This document shows positions 26,416-36,400 of a stretch of 64,000 nt of DNA, piece after piece. This DNA is from VYFG01 sp965248685 (lineage in GTDB: Bacteria > Pseudomonadota > Gammaproteobacteria > Arenicellales > Poriferihabitantaceae). The notes beneath the pieces were generated by a model that was not told the DNA's origin, searched no databases, and worked only from the letters and a program-made list of their open reading frames with translations. A program made the translations under genes and the position numbers. The number at the start of each line of letters is the position of its first letter. Position 1 is the first letter of the stretch. The stretch covers positions 1,116,001-1,180,000 of the forward strand of contig CBDFKC010000004.1 of NCBI GenBank assembly GCA_965248685.1, in the 5' to 3' direction.

Positions 26416-28650
26416 TCAGGATGACACCGCAGCCAACGCTTGGTTAAACGTCGTGCTGGGCCGCATTGCGGCTTTGGTTTTCTCCGGATCGGCAAAATAA
26501 TATCCACCGATATCAACTGGCTGCCCTTGGACCGCATTTAATTCATCGACAATTTTTTGTTCGTTGTCGGCCAGTGATTTTGCTAACGGGATGAAATGTG
26601 CCTGTAGTTCGGTGTCTTCACTTTGTTCTGCAACCGCCTGGGCCCAGTACAGGGCGAGGTAAAAATGGCTGCCCCGGTTATCAAGTTCTCCGGTTTTGCG
26701 TGATGGTGATTTGTTGTTTTCCAGCAGTTTTCCTGTGGCGAAATCCAGCGCGTCTGCCAGGATCTTGGCTTTTTGGTTGTCGGTCTTTATGCTGATATCC
26801 TCTAAAGAAACCGCAATGGCGAGGAATTCACCGAGGGAGTCCCAACGTAAGTGATTTTCTTCGATTAGTTGCTTGACGTGTTTGGGGGCGGAGCCACCGG
26901 CACCGGTTTCAAATAATCCACCACCCGCCATTAACGGCACGATAGACAACATCTTTGCACTGGTGCCTAATTCCATAATGGGAAACAGGTCGGTTAAATA
27001 GTCACGCAGAATATTACCGGTTACCGATATGGTGTCTTTGCCCCGCATAATTCTTTCGAGGGAATAACGCATTGAGCGCAGTGGCGACATGATCTGAATA
27101 TCGAGCCCGGTTGTGTCGTGATCCTCTAAATAGCGCTCAACCTTTGTAATTAGCTCGGCGTCATGGGGTCGGTATTCGTCAAGCCAGAATACCGCCGGGG
27201 TACCTGATTGGCGTGCCCGGTTGACCGCCAGTTTTACCCAGTCCTGAATCGGCGCATCCTTGGTTTGGCACATTCGCCAAATATCCCCTTGTTCGACGTT
27301 TTGCTCAATGAGCACGTTCCCCTGGTCGTCGACGATACGTGCAACACCATCCGCGGGAATTTCAAAGGTCTTGTCATGGGAGCCGTACTCTTCCGCTTTC
27401 TGTGCCATCAGACCGACATTTGGCACTGTACCCATAGTAGTTGGGTCAAACGCGCCATTGGTCTTGCAGAAATTTATTGCCTCCTGGTAAATTCGCGCAT
27501 AAGTGCTTTCAGGCATGATCGCCTTGGTATCTTGAAGCTTGCCATTTGGTCCCCACATCTTGCCGCCGCTGCGAATCATCGCGGGCATTGAGGCATCGAC
27601 AATTACGTCGTTTGGTGCGTGCAGATTTGAAATGCCTTTGGCAGCGTCAACCATGGCTAATTCGGGACGCTGTTCATAGCAGGCATGTAAGTCCTCTTCA
27701 ATTTCTTCTCGAAACGAACTCGGCAGGCTCTCAATTTTTTCATAGATGCTGCTCAATCCATTATTTGGATTTACCCCGAGTTTTTCAAACAGATCACCGT
27801 ATTTAGCGAATAGATCTTTATAGAAAATCTTAACCGCATGGCCGAATACAATCGGATGAGAGATTTTCATCATGGTGGCCTTGACGTGCAATGAAACCAT
27901 GACACCCGTTTGCTTAGCATCTTCCAGTTGCGCTTCGTAAAATTCACACAGCGCATTCTTGCTCATATACATGCTGTCGATAATTTCGCCCTCAAGCAAC
28001 GATGTTTTGGGCTTTAATACGATGGTTTCTCCATCGTCGCTGATCAGGTCCATCTTGACGTCGCAGGCCCGGTCCATGGTCATACATTTTTCGCTCGAAT
28101 AGAAGTCTCCATTCTGCATATGGGCCACGTGAGTACGCGAAGCAGGGCTCCAGGGAGCCATTTTATGGGGATTTTTTCGGGCATATCTTTTTACCGCTGG
28201 TGGGGCGCGGCGGTCTGAGTTCCCTTCTCTCAGTACGGGGTTTACCGCACTTCCCTGGATCTTTCCATAGCGCTCGGCGATAGATTTTTCCTCATCTGAT
28301 TGCGGGTCCTCGGGAAAATCAGGAATACTAAAACCATGTTCCTGCAGTTCGGTTACTGCGGCAATCAATTGCGGAATTGACGCACTAATATTGGGTAGTT
28401 TAATAATGTTTGTGCTGGGTATTTGGGTCAGTTCGGCCAGTTCGGCCAGGCTATTGCGTATTCTTTGTTCCTCAGTGAGAAAATCAGAAAATTCAGCCAG
28501 TATTCTCGCAGCTACTGAAATATCGTTTTTCACAATATTTATGCCAGCGGCTGAAAAAAAAGTTCTTAGAATTGGGAGAAGTGAGCAGGTTGCTAACAGA
28601 GGAGCTTCGTCGGTCAGCGTATAGTTAATTGTTGATTTTTTTGAATTCAT
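26416..28650 (-). CDS. icd2: Monomeric NADP-dependent isocitrate dehydrogenase (IDH-II)
   Basis: Converts isocitrate to 2-oxoglutarate with NADP in the TCA cycle. The 744-residue length is right for the monomeric type, which is unrelated in chain length to the ~415-residue dimeric enzyme. Family segments are seen in order: STINYTLTDEAPLLATCSLL, the substrate loop SNRRAPPAVKRYARKNPH-like stretch (DRRAPPAVKRYARKNPHKM), MVSLHVKATMMKISHPI, NDVIVDASMPAMIR and GGSAPKHVKQLIEENHL. The window also encodes AceK, which regulates the dimeric enzyme, so the genome probably carries both forms. Monomeric IDH is often growth-temperature or condition specific in gammaproteobacteria. Confidence 0.97.
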   Translation of the reverse strand: MNSKKSTINYTLTDEAPLLATCSLLPILRTFFSAAGINIVKNDISVAARILAEFSDFLTEEQRIRNSLAELAELTQIPSTNIIKLPNISASIPQLIAAVTELQEHGFSIPDFPEDPQSDEEKSIAERYGKIQGSAVNPVLREGNSDRRAPPAVKRYARKNPHKMAPWSPASRTHVAHMQNGDFYSSEKCMTMDRACDVKMDLISDDGETIVLKPKTSLLEGEIIDSMYMSKNALCEFYEAQLEDAKQTGVMVSLHVKATMMKISHPIVFGHAVKIFYKDLFAKYGDLFEKLGVNPNNGLSSIYEKIESLPSSFREEIEEDLHACYEQRPELAMVDAAKGISNLHAPNDVIVDASMPAMIRSGGKMWGPNGKLQDTKAIMPESTYARIYQEAINFCKTNGAFDPTTMGTVPNVGLMAQKAEEYGSHDKTFEIPADGVARIVDDQGNVLIEQNVEQGDIWRMCQTKDAPIQDWVKLAVNRARQSGTPAVFWLDEYRPHDAELITKVERYLEDHDTTGLDIQIMSPLRSMRYSLERIMRGKDTISVTGNILRDYLTDLFPIMELGTSAKMLSIVPLMAGGGLFETGAGGSAPKHVKQLIEENHLRWDSLGEFLAIAVSLEDISIKTDNQKAKILADALDFATGKLLENNKSPSRKTGELDNRGSHFYLALYWAQAVAEQSEDTELQAHFIPLAKSLADNEQKIVDELNAVQGQPVDIGGYYFADPEKTKAAMRPSTTFNQALAAVSS

Positions 28651-28922
28651 TTTACCCTCTCAGTATTGTTAGCCATCCCGTCGGTTATTGAGCAATATTC
28701 GGTAGAATTGTGTTTAAGATTGATTCACCCGTACTTGCAGTTTGCCTGATACATTATAACCATGATAGCGTATGCTAAAAAGGTAAAGGTATATAGTGTT
28801 ATCAATTATTGTTCCCGGTTGTTATTGTTTAAAATCAGGTGAATTGATCATTTCTGGGGAGCAGTTACGTCGAGGCAGGTTGGCCTCTTTTGTAGGGAGT
28901 ACTATTCATCGATCTAGTCACT

Positions 28923-29714
28923 ATGAAAATTTCAGCATATGTCATTGCATTTAATGAAGAAGTAAAAATTCAAGACTGCGTGCAAACCCTTCTGTGGGCG
29001 GATGAGATAATTGTTGCAGATTCCGGTAGCACCGACGAAACTGCGTCAATAGCAGAAAGCCTGGGAGCCAAAGTGGTGCAGATTCCTTTTTGTGGGTTTG
29101 GTGCACTTAGAAACAGCGCGATTGCCCATTGTACTGGAGAATGGATATTTAGTCTTGATGCGGATGAAAGGTGCACCGAAGCAGTGAGGGATGAGGTTGT
29201 TGCCATTGCAAACGATTCTGCATCAGTGGATATATATAGAGTTCCCCGGCGTAATTATTTCCTGGGGCAGTGGATCAAATACTCTGGCTGGTATCCCAAT
29301 TTTCGCCAGCCCCAGCTTTTTCGTCAGGGAAAAATGAGCTACGGCTTAGAGCAGGTTCACGAAAGCTTTGTATCCCATAGTGACCATGGGATTGGGCAAC
29401 TCACGACGTCGGTCTGGCAGGTCCCTTTTAAAAATTTTTCTGAAGTTATCGAGAAAGAAAACCGGTATTCTTCTTTGGGGGTTGCCAGGTTGGAGTCAAA
29501 AGGCCAGACCGGATCATTTGGTAAAGCCCTGGGTCACGGATTATGGTCGTTTTTCAAACATTATATACTTAAACGCGGATTCCTCGATGGCTGGGCTGGA
29601 TTTGTCATCGCCTTTTTCAATTTCCATGGGACTTTCTATCGGTATGCAAAATTAACCGAGCAACAAGCCAATTGGGAATTGCCCAAGAGTGAGGCAGTGG
29701 AAAAGGTCGAATAG
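28923..29714 (+). CDS. Family 2 glycosyltransferase, WaaE/KdtX-like
   Basis: A 263-residue GT-A glycosyltransferase. It has the GT2 opening ISAYVIAFNEEVKIQDCVQT, nucleotide-binding IIVADSGSTDETASIAE, and the metal-binding DAD in WIFSLDADERC. The second half (QWIKYSGWYPNFRQPQLF, then LESKG and a hydrophobic FKHYILKRGFLDGWAGFVIA) matches WaaE/KdtX-type enzymes that add a sugar to the lipopolysaccharide inner core. The C-terminal hydrophobic stretch suggests inner-membrane association. It stands alone between the IDH gene and decayed repeats, with no other LPS genes in the window, so the acceptor remains inferred. Confidence 0.8.
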   Translation: MKISAYVIAFNEEVKIQDCVQTLLWADEIIVADSGSTDETASIAESLGAKVVQIPFCGFGALRNSAIAHCTGEWIFSLDADERCTEAVRDEVVAIANDSASVDIYRVPRRNYFLGQWIKYSGWYPNFRQPQLFRQGKMSYGLEQVHESFVSHSDHGIGQLTTSVWQVPFKNFSEVIEKENRYSSLGVARLESKGQTGSFGKALGHGLWSFFKHYILKRGFLDGWAGFVIAFFNFHGTFYRYAKLTEQQANWELPKSEAVEKVE

Positions 29715-29768
29715 ATGTTTTTTTGTAATGCGTCCCTTTGGTCGAACATGTTGCTACTGAATTCTGGT

Positions 29769-29955
29769 TCTCAGGATGACGGCACTCTGGGTTGTCGCTA
29801 GCCTAACTACTCGACTCGTGATTATGTCGAGAAGATATCTCCCTTCGGTCGGACACAATTGTATTGGATCTTGATTCCCAGGATGATGTCACCCGAGGGA
29901 ATCGTCAACCCAACTATTCCTCATTCTGGCGCAAGCCAGAATCCAGGTTCTCTAC
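29769..29955. repeat. Decayed copies of the ~131 bp palindromic repeat
   Basis: CAGGATGACGGCACTCTGGG, CTTCGGTCGGACACA, TTGGATCTTGATTCCCAGGA and ATTCTGGCGCAAGCCAGAAT correspond in order to parts of the unit at 5369-5815. The spacing is shortened to about 107 bp and many bases have changed. It lies between the glycosyltransferase and RRM genes, which converge. Confidence 0.7.
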
Positions 29956-29992
29956 CTTATCGATATCAATGGAAAAAAATCGAGCAGCGACG

Positions 29993-30253
29993 TTAACGGC
30001 GCCTGCCACCAGGTTTCGGTGTTTCGAAATTAACCTTGATGGAGTTTCCATTAAAGTCCTTGCCATTTAATCCCGCTATGGCAGCTCTGGCTTCATGCCC
30101 TTCCATTTCAATAAATCCAAATCCCTTGCACTGACGGGTAAAGATGTCCGTCACTATTTTGCATGAACGTACCTTGCCATATTCAGAAAAAAGAGTCAGG
30201 ACATCTTTCTCTTTAGTGCTAGGTGGCAAATTCCCGATAAATAACTTTTTCAA
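29993..30253 (-). CDS. Small RRM (RNA recognition motif) protein
   Basis: An 86-residue protein made of one RRM domain. RNP2 is KLFIGNLPPSTKE and RNP1 is QCKGFGFIEM, the latter with the aromatic residues that stack on RNA bases. A short basic, Gly-rich tail (PKPGGRRR) follows. Bacterial proteins of this kind bind single-stranded RNA, and in cyanobacteria they are cold-induced, but no target is known here. The start codon is TTG at 30253 with GAGG upstream. The gene lies directly downstream of the cold-shock gene on the same strand, separated by a terminator, which suggests a shared cold-related theme rather than an operon. Confidence 0.9.
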   Translation of the reverse strand: MKKLFIGNLPPSTKEKDVLTLFSEYGKVRSCKIVTDIFTRQCKGFGFIEMEGHEARAAIAGLNGKDFNGNSIKVNFETPKPGGRRR

Positions 30254-30294
30254 CTCAAATCCTCTGCTGCAATTTCGTGCCTAGTATAGCTGCG

Positions 30295-30322
30295 AAAAAA
30301 GAACCCCGCCGAAGCGGGGTTC
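30295..30322 (-). terminator. Rho-independent terminator of the cold-shock gene
   Basis: Read leftwards, GAACCCCGC pairs with GCGGGGTTC around a TTCG tetraloop (30301-30322), followed by six Ts (30300-30295). The reverse side has a weaker T-rich stretch (CCTGTTTTTT), so some bidirectional action is possible. Confidence 0.92.
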
Positions 30323-30366
30323 CTGTTTTTTAAGCTGTGTAAAAACTTTCGATCGTATAGGTTCGA

Positions 30367-30567
30367 TCAGGCAACAACGTTGGTTGCCTGAGGGCCCTTG
30401 GGGCCCTCTTCTACCTCAAACGTGACCGCTTGACCTTCGTTGAGGGTCTTGAAACCTGTTCCCTGGATCGAACGAAAGTGAACAAATACATCTGCACCCC
30501 CATCGTCCTGAGAAATAAAACCATAACCTTTTGATTCATTGAACCACTTCACAGTGCCTGTAGCCAT
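30367..30567 (-). CDS. CspA-family cold-shock protein
   Basis: A 66-residue single cold-shock domain that binds single-stranded RNA and DNA and melts RNA structure. The RNP1 motif is KGYGFISQ and RNP2 VFVHFRSI, after the invariant start TGTVKWFNESKGYG. Length matches CspA. The start has a proper AGGTAAG ribosome-binding site. A long AT-rich leader may lie upstream as in other csp genes. Which paralogue it is, and whether it is cold-induced or constitutive, cannot be told. Confidence 0.97.
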   Translation of the reverse strand: MATGTVKWFNESKGYGFISQDDGGADVFVHFRSIQGTGFKTLNEGQAVTFEVEEGPKGPQATNVVA

Positions 30568-30989
30568 AAAACTTCTTACCTAAAATAAATTAAAAAAATG
30601 TGTCGCTTACAGCTAATGAAACGGGGAATTCAGAGGGGTAACACGGAGGGAACGATCAAAACTGCCTAAACAAAATCTGTAGCTCGGGGGATTATACGGG
30701 AAAATAACGAAAAATACCATTAATACAGTGTTTTAAAGCAAGGGATACTGGACTTTTTAACCTCAATTTTCAGTGGAAAAGTGTTCCTGGATTATCGATT
30801 CCTGGTCCGACCTGACTTTTCTTTGCAGATGGGCGAAATACAACTAAATGTTTCACCCTAATTTTAACCTCCGATGGGATTCTGCGCCCCTGTGGGAATT
30901 GCCACATTTAATACGTAGTCAAATTGATACCGTAACCGAAATTATACAGCGACAAGCTGAGACAACAACATTCGGAGGACCGTAAAGCC
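30568..30989. other. Divergent intergenic region between csp and the TPS locus
   Basis: About 420 bp without a convincing gene. The left part is likely csp leader and promoter. The right part must hold the promoter for the tpsB run; GGAGGA at about 30975 is its ribosome-binding site. No CRP-like palindrome was found here. Confidence 0.55.
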
Positions 30990-32606
30990 GTGGACCACAA
31001 TTTCTTTCCCAATCCTGGCAATAGATATGTCAAATGTACGACAGTAGCACTGGCGATGGTGTTTGGGTTGAACTCCGGGTCGTTGTTGGCCCAGCAAATT
31101 GATCCTGCAGAGCTTCCGGTGCAATCCGTCAAGTTGGCCATTAGCGAGATCAATATCAGTGGGAGTAATCCATTCTCCCCACAACATACCGAATCGATAC
31201 TGAGTCAATTTCTTGGAGTTGACAAAGGGCTCGATGCCCTCCAGCAAGCTTCTTCTGCATTGCTGGCAGCATTGCGAAAGTCAGGATACAGCTTTTATCG
31301 GGTATCAATTCCTTCCCAGGAGCTGACCGGAGGGGTATTCACTCTGCACGTCGATAAGTTGGAATTAGGCGAAATTTCCATCACGGGTAACCAACTGTAC
31401 TCGAACGACAATATCTTGGCGACGGTACCCATACTTAAAGCAGGTCAATCACCCAATACCAGAAAGCTGTCAAAGGCCCTGACCCTGGCCAACTACAACC
31501 CAGGCAAACAAACCAAGGTCACATTTGCCAAATCAGCGAGCATCGGAAAGATCGACGCGATTGTTAAAGTTAGAGAACTAGATACCGTCAATACCACTGT
31601 CTCGCTAAACAATACGGGGAATTCCGATACTGGTAGATATCGAATTTCCGCTGGTTTTCAGCATAACAATCTGCTGGATAAGGATCATGTCGGATCGCTT
31701 TCGGTGACGACCTCTGAAAATGGATTTAGTGAGGTCGAACAAATCGGAGCAACCTATCAAGTGCCGATTTATAAGGCGGGTGGAATGCTCACCGGATACG
31801 TCGTCTCTTCCAATATAGATACAGGAATTGTTGCGGATGCGTTTGACGTTAGCGGCAGCGGGGAAATCCTTGGCTTGAGATATATGCAGTTACTGCCAAA
31901 TTACGGCAATGCCAAGCAACAGTTAAGTGTCCAGATAACCGATAAATTGTTCGACAACAATATCGATTTTTCCGGTGTTCCCATCGGTGTCGACGTTCGA
32001 AGCCGCCCATTCGGCATCCGCTACCAAAACCAATACGCCAAAAACGCCTGGGCTATGGATTCATATCTCGAGTTCCTAACCAACATTTCTGGTGGCAATA
32101 ACAACGACGCGGCGTCCTACGATGCGACTCGTAACGGTGCAACTACCGACTGGACCGTGGCGATAGCCGGTACCGATATTTCCTACCAGACCAACAACTG
32201 GCTTTACCAGGGAAAGCTGATGCTTTTCGATAGTAGTGATCGGTTAATTACAGGAGAACAGTTTGGGGTGGGAGGAATACGGTCCGGCAGGGGATTTGAA
32301 GAACGGGAATTACGCGGGGACAAGGGTTATTACGCCGGTCTCCAGATTTGGCTGCCTGTAAAAATCAAGAACTTTAGGGCGGGCGGGTTTCTGGACTACG
32401 CCAAAGTGAAAAATAACGCACCAATAGAACAAGAATTTAGCAGCGATTCCATTACTTCAACGGGAATAAATATGATCTGGCAATATCGAAAATCTGCCGC
32501 CATCGAGTTTCACTACGGCTATGTTATCGACGGAATCGGTTCGATTCCTAGCGGCAGTCAGGAAGGCGATTCCAGGGTGCATTTCAGCCTCAGCTATAAA
32601 TGGTGA
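30990..32606 (+). CDS. TpsB-type outer-membrane transporter (ShlB/FhaC/HecB family)
   Basis: A 538-residue two-partner secretion pore that moves its TpsA partner across the outer membrane. The start is GTG 30990 with GGAGGA upstream; an uncleaved-looking but plausible signal segment (TTVALAMVFGLNSGSLLAQ) follows. Two POTRA domains cover ~45-125 (SEINISGSNPFSP, AALRKSGYSFYRVSIPSQEL) and ~126-200 (LGEISITGNQLYS). A 16-strand barrel fills ~205-538, with the conserved loop-6 motif RSGRGFEERELRGDKGYY (the VRGF-like signature) and a terminal aromatic strand (SRVHFSLSYKW). It is followed by a FecR gene overlapping by a few bases and then the TpsA gene, so the partner is clear. Confidence 0.93.
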   Translation: MDHNFFPNPGNRYVKCTTVALAMVFGLNSGSLLAQQIDPAELPVQSVKLAISEINISGSNPFSPQHTESILSQFLGVDKGLDALQQASSALLAALRKSGYSFYRVSIPSQELTGGVFTLHVDKLELGEISITGNQLYSNDNILATVPILKAGQSPNTRKLSKALTLANYNPGKQTKVTFAKSASIGKIDAIVKVRELDTVNTTVSLNNTGNSDTGRYRISAGFQHNNLLDKDHVGSLSVTTSENGFSEVEQIGATYQVPIYKAGGMLTGYVVSSNIDTGIVADAFDVSGSGEILGLRYMQLLPNYGNAKQQLSVQITDKLFDNNIDFSGVPIGVDVRSRPFGIRYQNQYAKNAWAMDSYLEFLTNISGGNNNDAASYDATRNGATTDWTVAIAGTDISYQTNNWLYQGKLMLFDSSDRLITGEQFGVGGIRSGRGFEERELRGDKGYYAGLQIWLPVKIKNFRAGGFLDYAKVKNNAPIEQEFSSDSITSTGINMIWQYRKSAAIEFHYGYVIDGIGSIPSGSQEGDSRVHFSLSYKW

Positions 32607-32611
32607 AGTTA

Positions 32612-33457
32612 ATGAATAAAATACTGAAATCACCTAAGCATCAGTCAAATCTTGGAACATCCCTGGTGACCAGTGCGGTATTGCTATTGCTGCTACTGGT
32701 AGCGGCAAGCGTATATGGTGCACCACTTAATGGTAAGGCGCTTATCGTAAAAGGGATTGTATCCGCTACCAATCCCGCAGGAGAAACCCGGTTGTTGGCT
32801 AAACGGGATACGGTCTACCACCTGGACACCATAACCACCGCAGTGGACAGCTTTATGGTGATCAAAATGGAGGATAAGACCAAAATTACGGTACGTCCAG
32901 AATCGGTATTGGTGATCGGTGAGTTTGACCTCACTGAGGGGGAGGAGAAGGCATCGGTGAGTCTGGTAAAGGGTGCGTTGCGAACCGTGACTGGACTGAT
33001 CGGTAAAACCAGACCCGAAGCATTCACAGTCAGCACCGGGGTAGTCACAATAGGAATTCGGGGTACCGATTTTGTCACCCGTATTTGCGGTAGCGATTGT
33101 GCAGTCGAGGAAAAGTCCATTGATGGAGTGGATTACATCAGTGTCACCGACCCGACTTTAACCGATGATATCAATGACACGGTCCCTGTTGGTGTGTATT
33201 TCTTTGTCGAAGACGGACAGATATATGCATTGCAATGCGCCGCCGGCTCAACGACTGGCTGTGGCACTGTGGATCTAGATACTGGCCAGGCTGGATTTGC
33301 CGGGGATGCAGGTTTCGGCATTATGTCCCGGGTGCCATTATTTATTCAGCATGATCCTTATACGCGGTTCTCAGAATTCTCTGAGGAACAACTGGATGCC
33401 CTCGATGTATTGCAAGATGATTTTTCAGAGAGTCTGCAATGCGACGTTCAGGGATGA
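32612..33457 (+). CDS. FecR-domain protein between tpsB and tpsA
   Basis: A 281-residue exported or membrane-anchored protein with a FecR domain. ATG 32612 is chosen over 32600 because a GGTGA sequence precedes it. A hydrophobic leader (VTSAVLLLLLLVAASVYGAP) is followed by the FecR domain at ~45-155, with KGIVSATNPAGETRLLAKRD, KITVRPESVLVIGEFDL and the hallmark FTVSTGVVTIGIRGTDF. The C-terminal part contains two Cys pairs (RICGSDCA and QCAAGSTTGCG) that may form disulphides in the periplasm. Classical FecR works with FecI sigma factors, but no sigma factor or TonB receptor is here. Its place inside a TPS operon suggests a structural or adaptor role on the TpsA path. Confidence 0.88.
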   Translation: MNKILKSPKHQSNLGTSLVTSAVLLLLLLVAASVYGAPLNGKALIVKGIVSATNPAGETRLLAKRDTVYHLDTITTAVDSFMVIKMEDKTKITVRPESVLVIGEFDLTEGEEKASVSLVKGALRTVTGLIGKTRPEAFTVSTGVVTIGIRGTDFVTRICGSDCAVEEKSIDGVDYISVTDPTLTDDINDTVPVGVYFFVEDGQIYALQCAAGSTTGCGTVDLDTGQAGFAGDAGFGIMSRVPLFIQHDPYTRFSEFSEEQLDALDVLQDDFSESLQCDVQG

Positions 33458-33465
33458 GGTGGCAT

Positions 33466-36400
33466 ATGAAATCAATAACAAAAACTCCTCCGACTTTATT
33501 AAGGCATGGCACAGTGAAAAATAAACATCAAATGGACAATCGATTTACTAGCCGACTACAAAAATACAACTGGCATCGGTCCAAACAGCTGAGTTTGTGT
33601 TTGCTGGTTGCCAGCCTGATCACAGGTTCGGTCAATGCCAATCCAACTGTTCCCCAGGTAGTCAATGGCACCGCAGCATTTGATCAAATCGGTAACATCC
33701 TCAATATAGCCAATTCAAATGGCGCCATCATAAATTGGCAGGATTTTTCTATTGCACAGGGTGAGCTAACCCGGTTTTTGCAGCAAAGTGGGAATTCCGC
33801 GGTGCTGAATCGGGTTACCGGAGGTAGTATTTCTGAGATTTTGGGCCAGTTACAAAGTAATGGCAGGGTGTTCTTAATTAATACCAATGGAATCGTATTT
33901 GGCCAGTCCGCCATGATCGACACCAACGGATTTATCGCCAGTACACTGGATATTAGCAACAACGATTTTATAAACAATATTCTTCAGTTTAAAGGCGGCG
34001 GTGGTTCTCTGGATAATCGGGGAATCATCAGGGTACGGGGTGACGGCAATATTATGCTGTTGGCTCCAAATATTAAAAACAGCGGTATTATCCAAGCTGA
34101 TAATGGACAAATATTATTGGCTGCGGGAAGGGATATTGAAATTTCTACTGCAGGCATTGATAACGTGACTTTTAGGGTGCAGGCCCCCGGAGACAGTGTC
34201 TTGAATCTGGGGCAGATCATCGCGCAACGTGGCGCCGTCGGGTTACTGGCCGCAGATTTGAATCAGCAGGGTTCGATCAGTATTTCGCAACAAAGTGATG
34301 GTCGAATTTTTCTCGAGGCCAACAACAATCTGGTTGGCGGTGAATTGACCGCACCAGGTGGGTCCATTGACATCCTGGGTGACACTATCGAGATCGCTGG
34401 TTCGCAGATTTCTGCAGCCTCCGTCAATGGCGGCGGTAAGATCCGCATTGGTGGAGATTTACAAGGCGGGAATGGAGTCCGTACCGCTGCGACCACTGTA
34501 ATTACGCCGGGCAGTAACATCGACGCCAGTGGAATTGGTAGTGCAAATGGTGGTGACGTTATTATTTGGTCGGATGTGGATACCAGGGTGGACGGGCAGG
34601 TTTTGGCGCGAGGTGGTGAAAGCGGTGGTAACGGTGGTTTCGTCGAAACTTCATCCAAGGGAAATCTGGACTTCTCGATTCCGGCCGATGTCAGTGCGCC
34701 AAACGGAAATGGTGGTCAATGGTTGCTTGATCCGGAAAACATCAATATTGACAGCGGTAAAGCGGCTGGCATTGAGTCCGCGCTAAACAATGGTTCCAAC
34801 GTCACCATTGCAACCAGCGAAGGGGGCACGGGAGAAGGGAATATCAGTGTTAACGCACCTATAACCAAAACCGAAGGAGATGATGCCAGCCTTTCGCTGA
34901 TTGCACACAATCGGATAGACGTTAATCAACCGATCACATCCACCTCCAATAAATTGCATGTCAATTTACGCGCTGGGGCAAAGATCAATATTTATGGTGG
35001 CATCAATACCAACGGTGGCAATTTATCGTCGGCGATAACGGGTGTAAATGTGGCGGCCCCACCGAAGAAGCAACCAGAAGTTGTTGAAGACAAACCAGAT
35101 CAAGCCGCGGAAGAGCCAACTAAATCTGGTAATCCAGCAGTGACCAAGACTGGTCCTCCGAAGTTAGATACGACAGCCGATTCTGTCAAACCAGAGGTGC
35201 CCGAAGCGGAAGAACAGGCAGACGCAACATTGGTGATCTCAAGTACTCTACCCCAGCCGCCCCCCCCCAAGTCAGCGGAAGTCGTGTTACCTGCTAATCA
35301 GGTAGCAGAAGTGCAGGAAGATATCGCTATCGTGGACCCGATTCCTAATGTTGGCGCCGAACAGATGGATTTGACCCCGATTGATGTTCCTAAAGAAATA
35401 AAAGGCCCCACGATTGCGCTTCCGTCAGCAGAGGTTTTCCCCAGCGTCGTTTCGGCGATTTCGGTAAACGGCGATATCGTTACCGGCGGCGGCGATATCA
35501 GTTTGGATGGCGGTGCCACCAATCAAACCATTGTCGCCGCATTACTGGATACCTCATCAACCGCCCAGGGGGCTTTAGGTGGTGATATCCAGATTCTCGG
35601 CGATCAAATTCAATTACTGGGCGCCACAGAAATCAATGCCAGTGGCGATGCCGGAGGTGGTAGCGTTTTGATCGGCGGTGACTATCAGGGCAAAAACCCG
35701 GAAATACGCAATGCTTCAGACACCGTTATTGACCGGGAAGCGGTCATTTCTTCCAATGCCTTTATCCAGGGTGATGGCGGTAAGGTAATTGTCTGGGCCG
35801 ACAACAGTACGGAATTTTATGGTCAGATTAGCGCTACTGGTGGTATCGAAAGTGGCGATGGTGGGTTTGCCGAAGTATCCGGGCGAAATCATTTGTTGTT
35901 CGATGGTGTCGCCGATTTAACCGCAGCCCAGGGAGAGGCAGGGGATCTATTACTTGACCCCGGAACCGTAACGATTTCGACCGCAGCAGATTCCGGTTTT
36001 GATGTGTTTAACAACGTTACCCTTGGCACCCAGCTCGATCTGGCAAATGTGACGATATCAACCAGCAATGCAACTGCTGGTCCCGAGGATATCAATATAC
36101 AAGCAGCGGTAAACTGGAATTCCGGTAATAGTTTTACGCTCAACGCCGGTAATGATATTAACCTGACGGGAAACGGTCAAATTGGCAATGGTGGTAATGG
36201 TGACTTAACCTTTAATGCTGGCAACAACATTAATATTGGCAGTGGTTTTGGTGGAGGAACGGTCAATCTTAATGCAGATACCGATGTCAACAATACCGGA
36301 AGGGTAATCATCGATACTGCGCTGAGTCCTATCGCCCAAGATGCTTTTATCAACGCCACTACTGCGCTAAATGTGACAGGCAACGGTCTTACCCTTGAAA

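Noticed and set aside
32612..33457. Classical FecI-FecR iron-signalling system
   Set aside because: No sigma factor or TonB-dependent receptor lies nearby. The FecR domain sits within a two-partner secretion operon.
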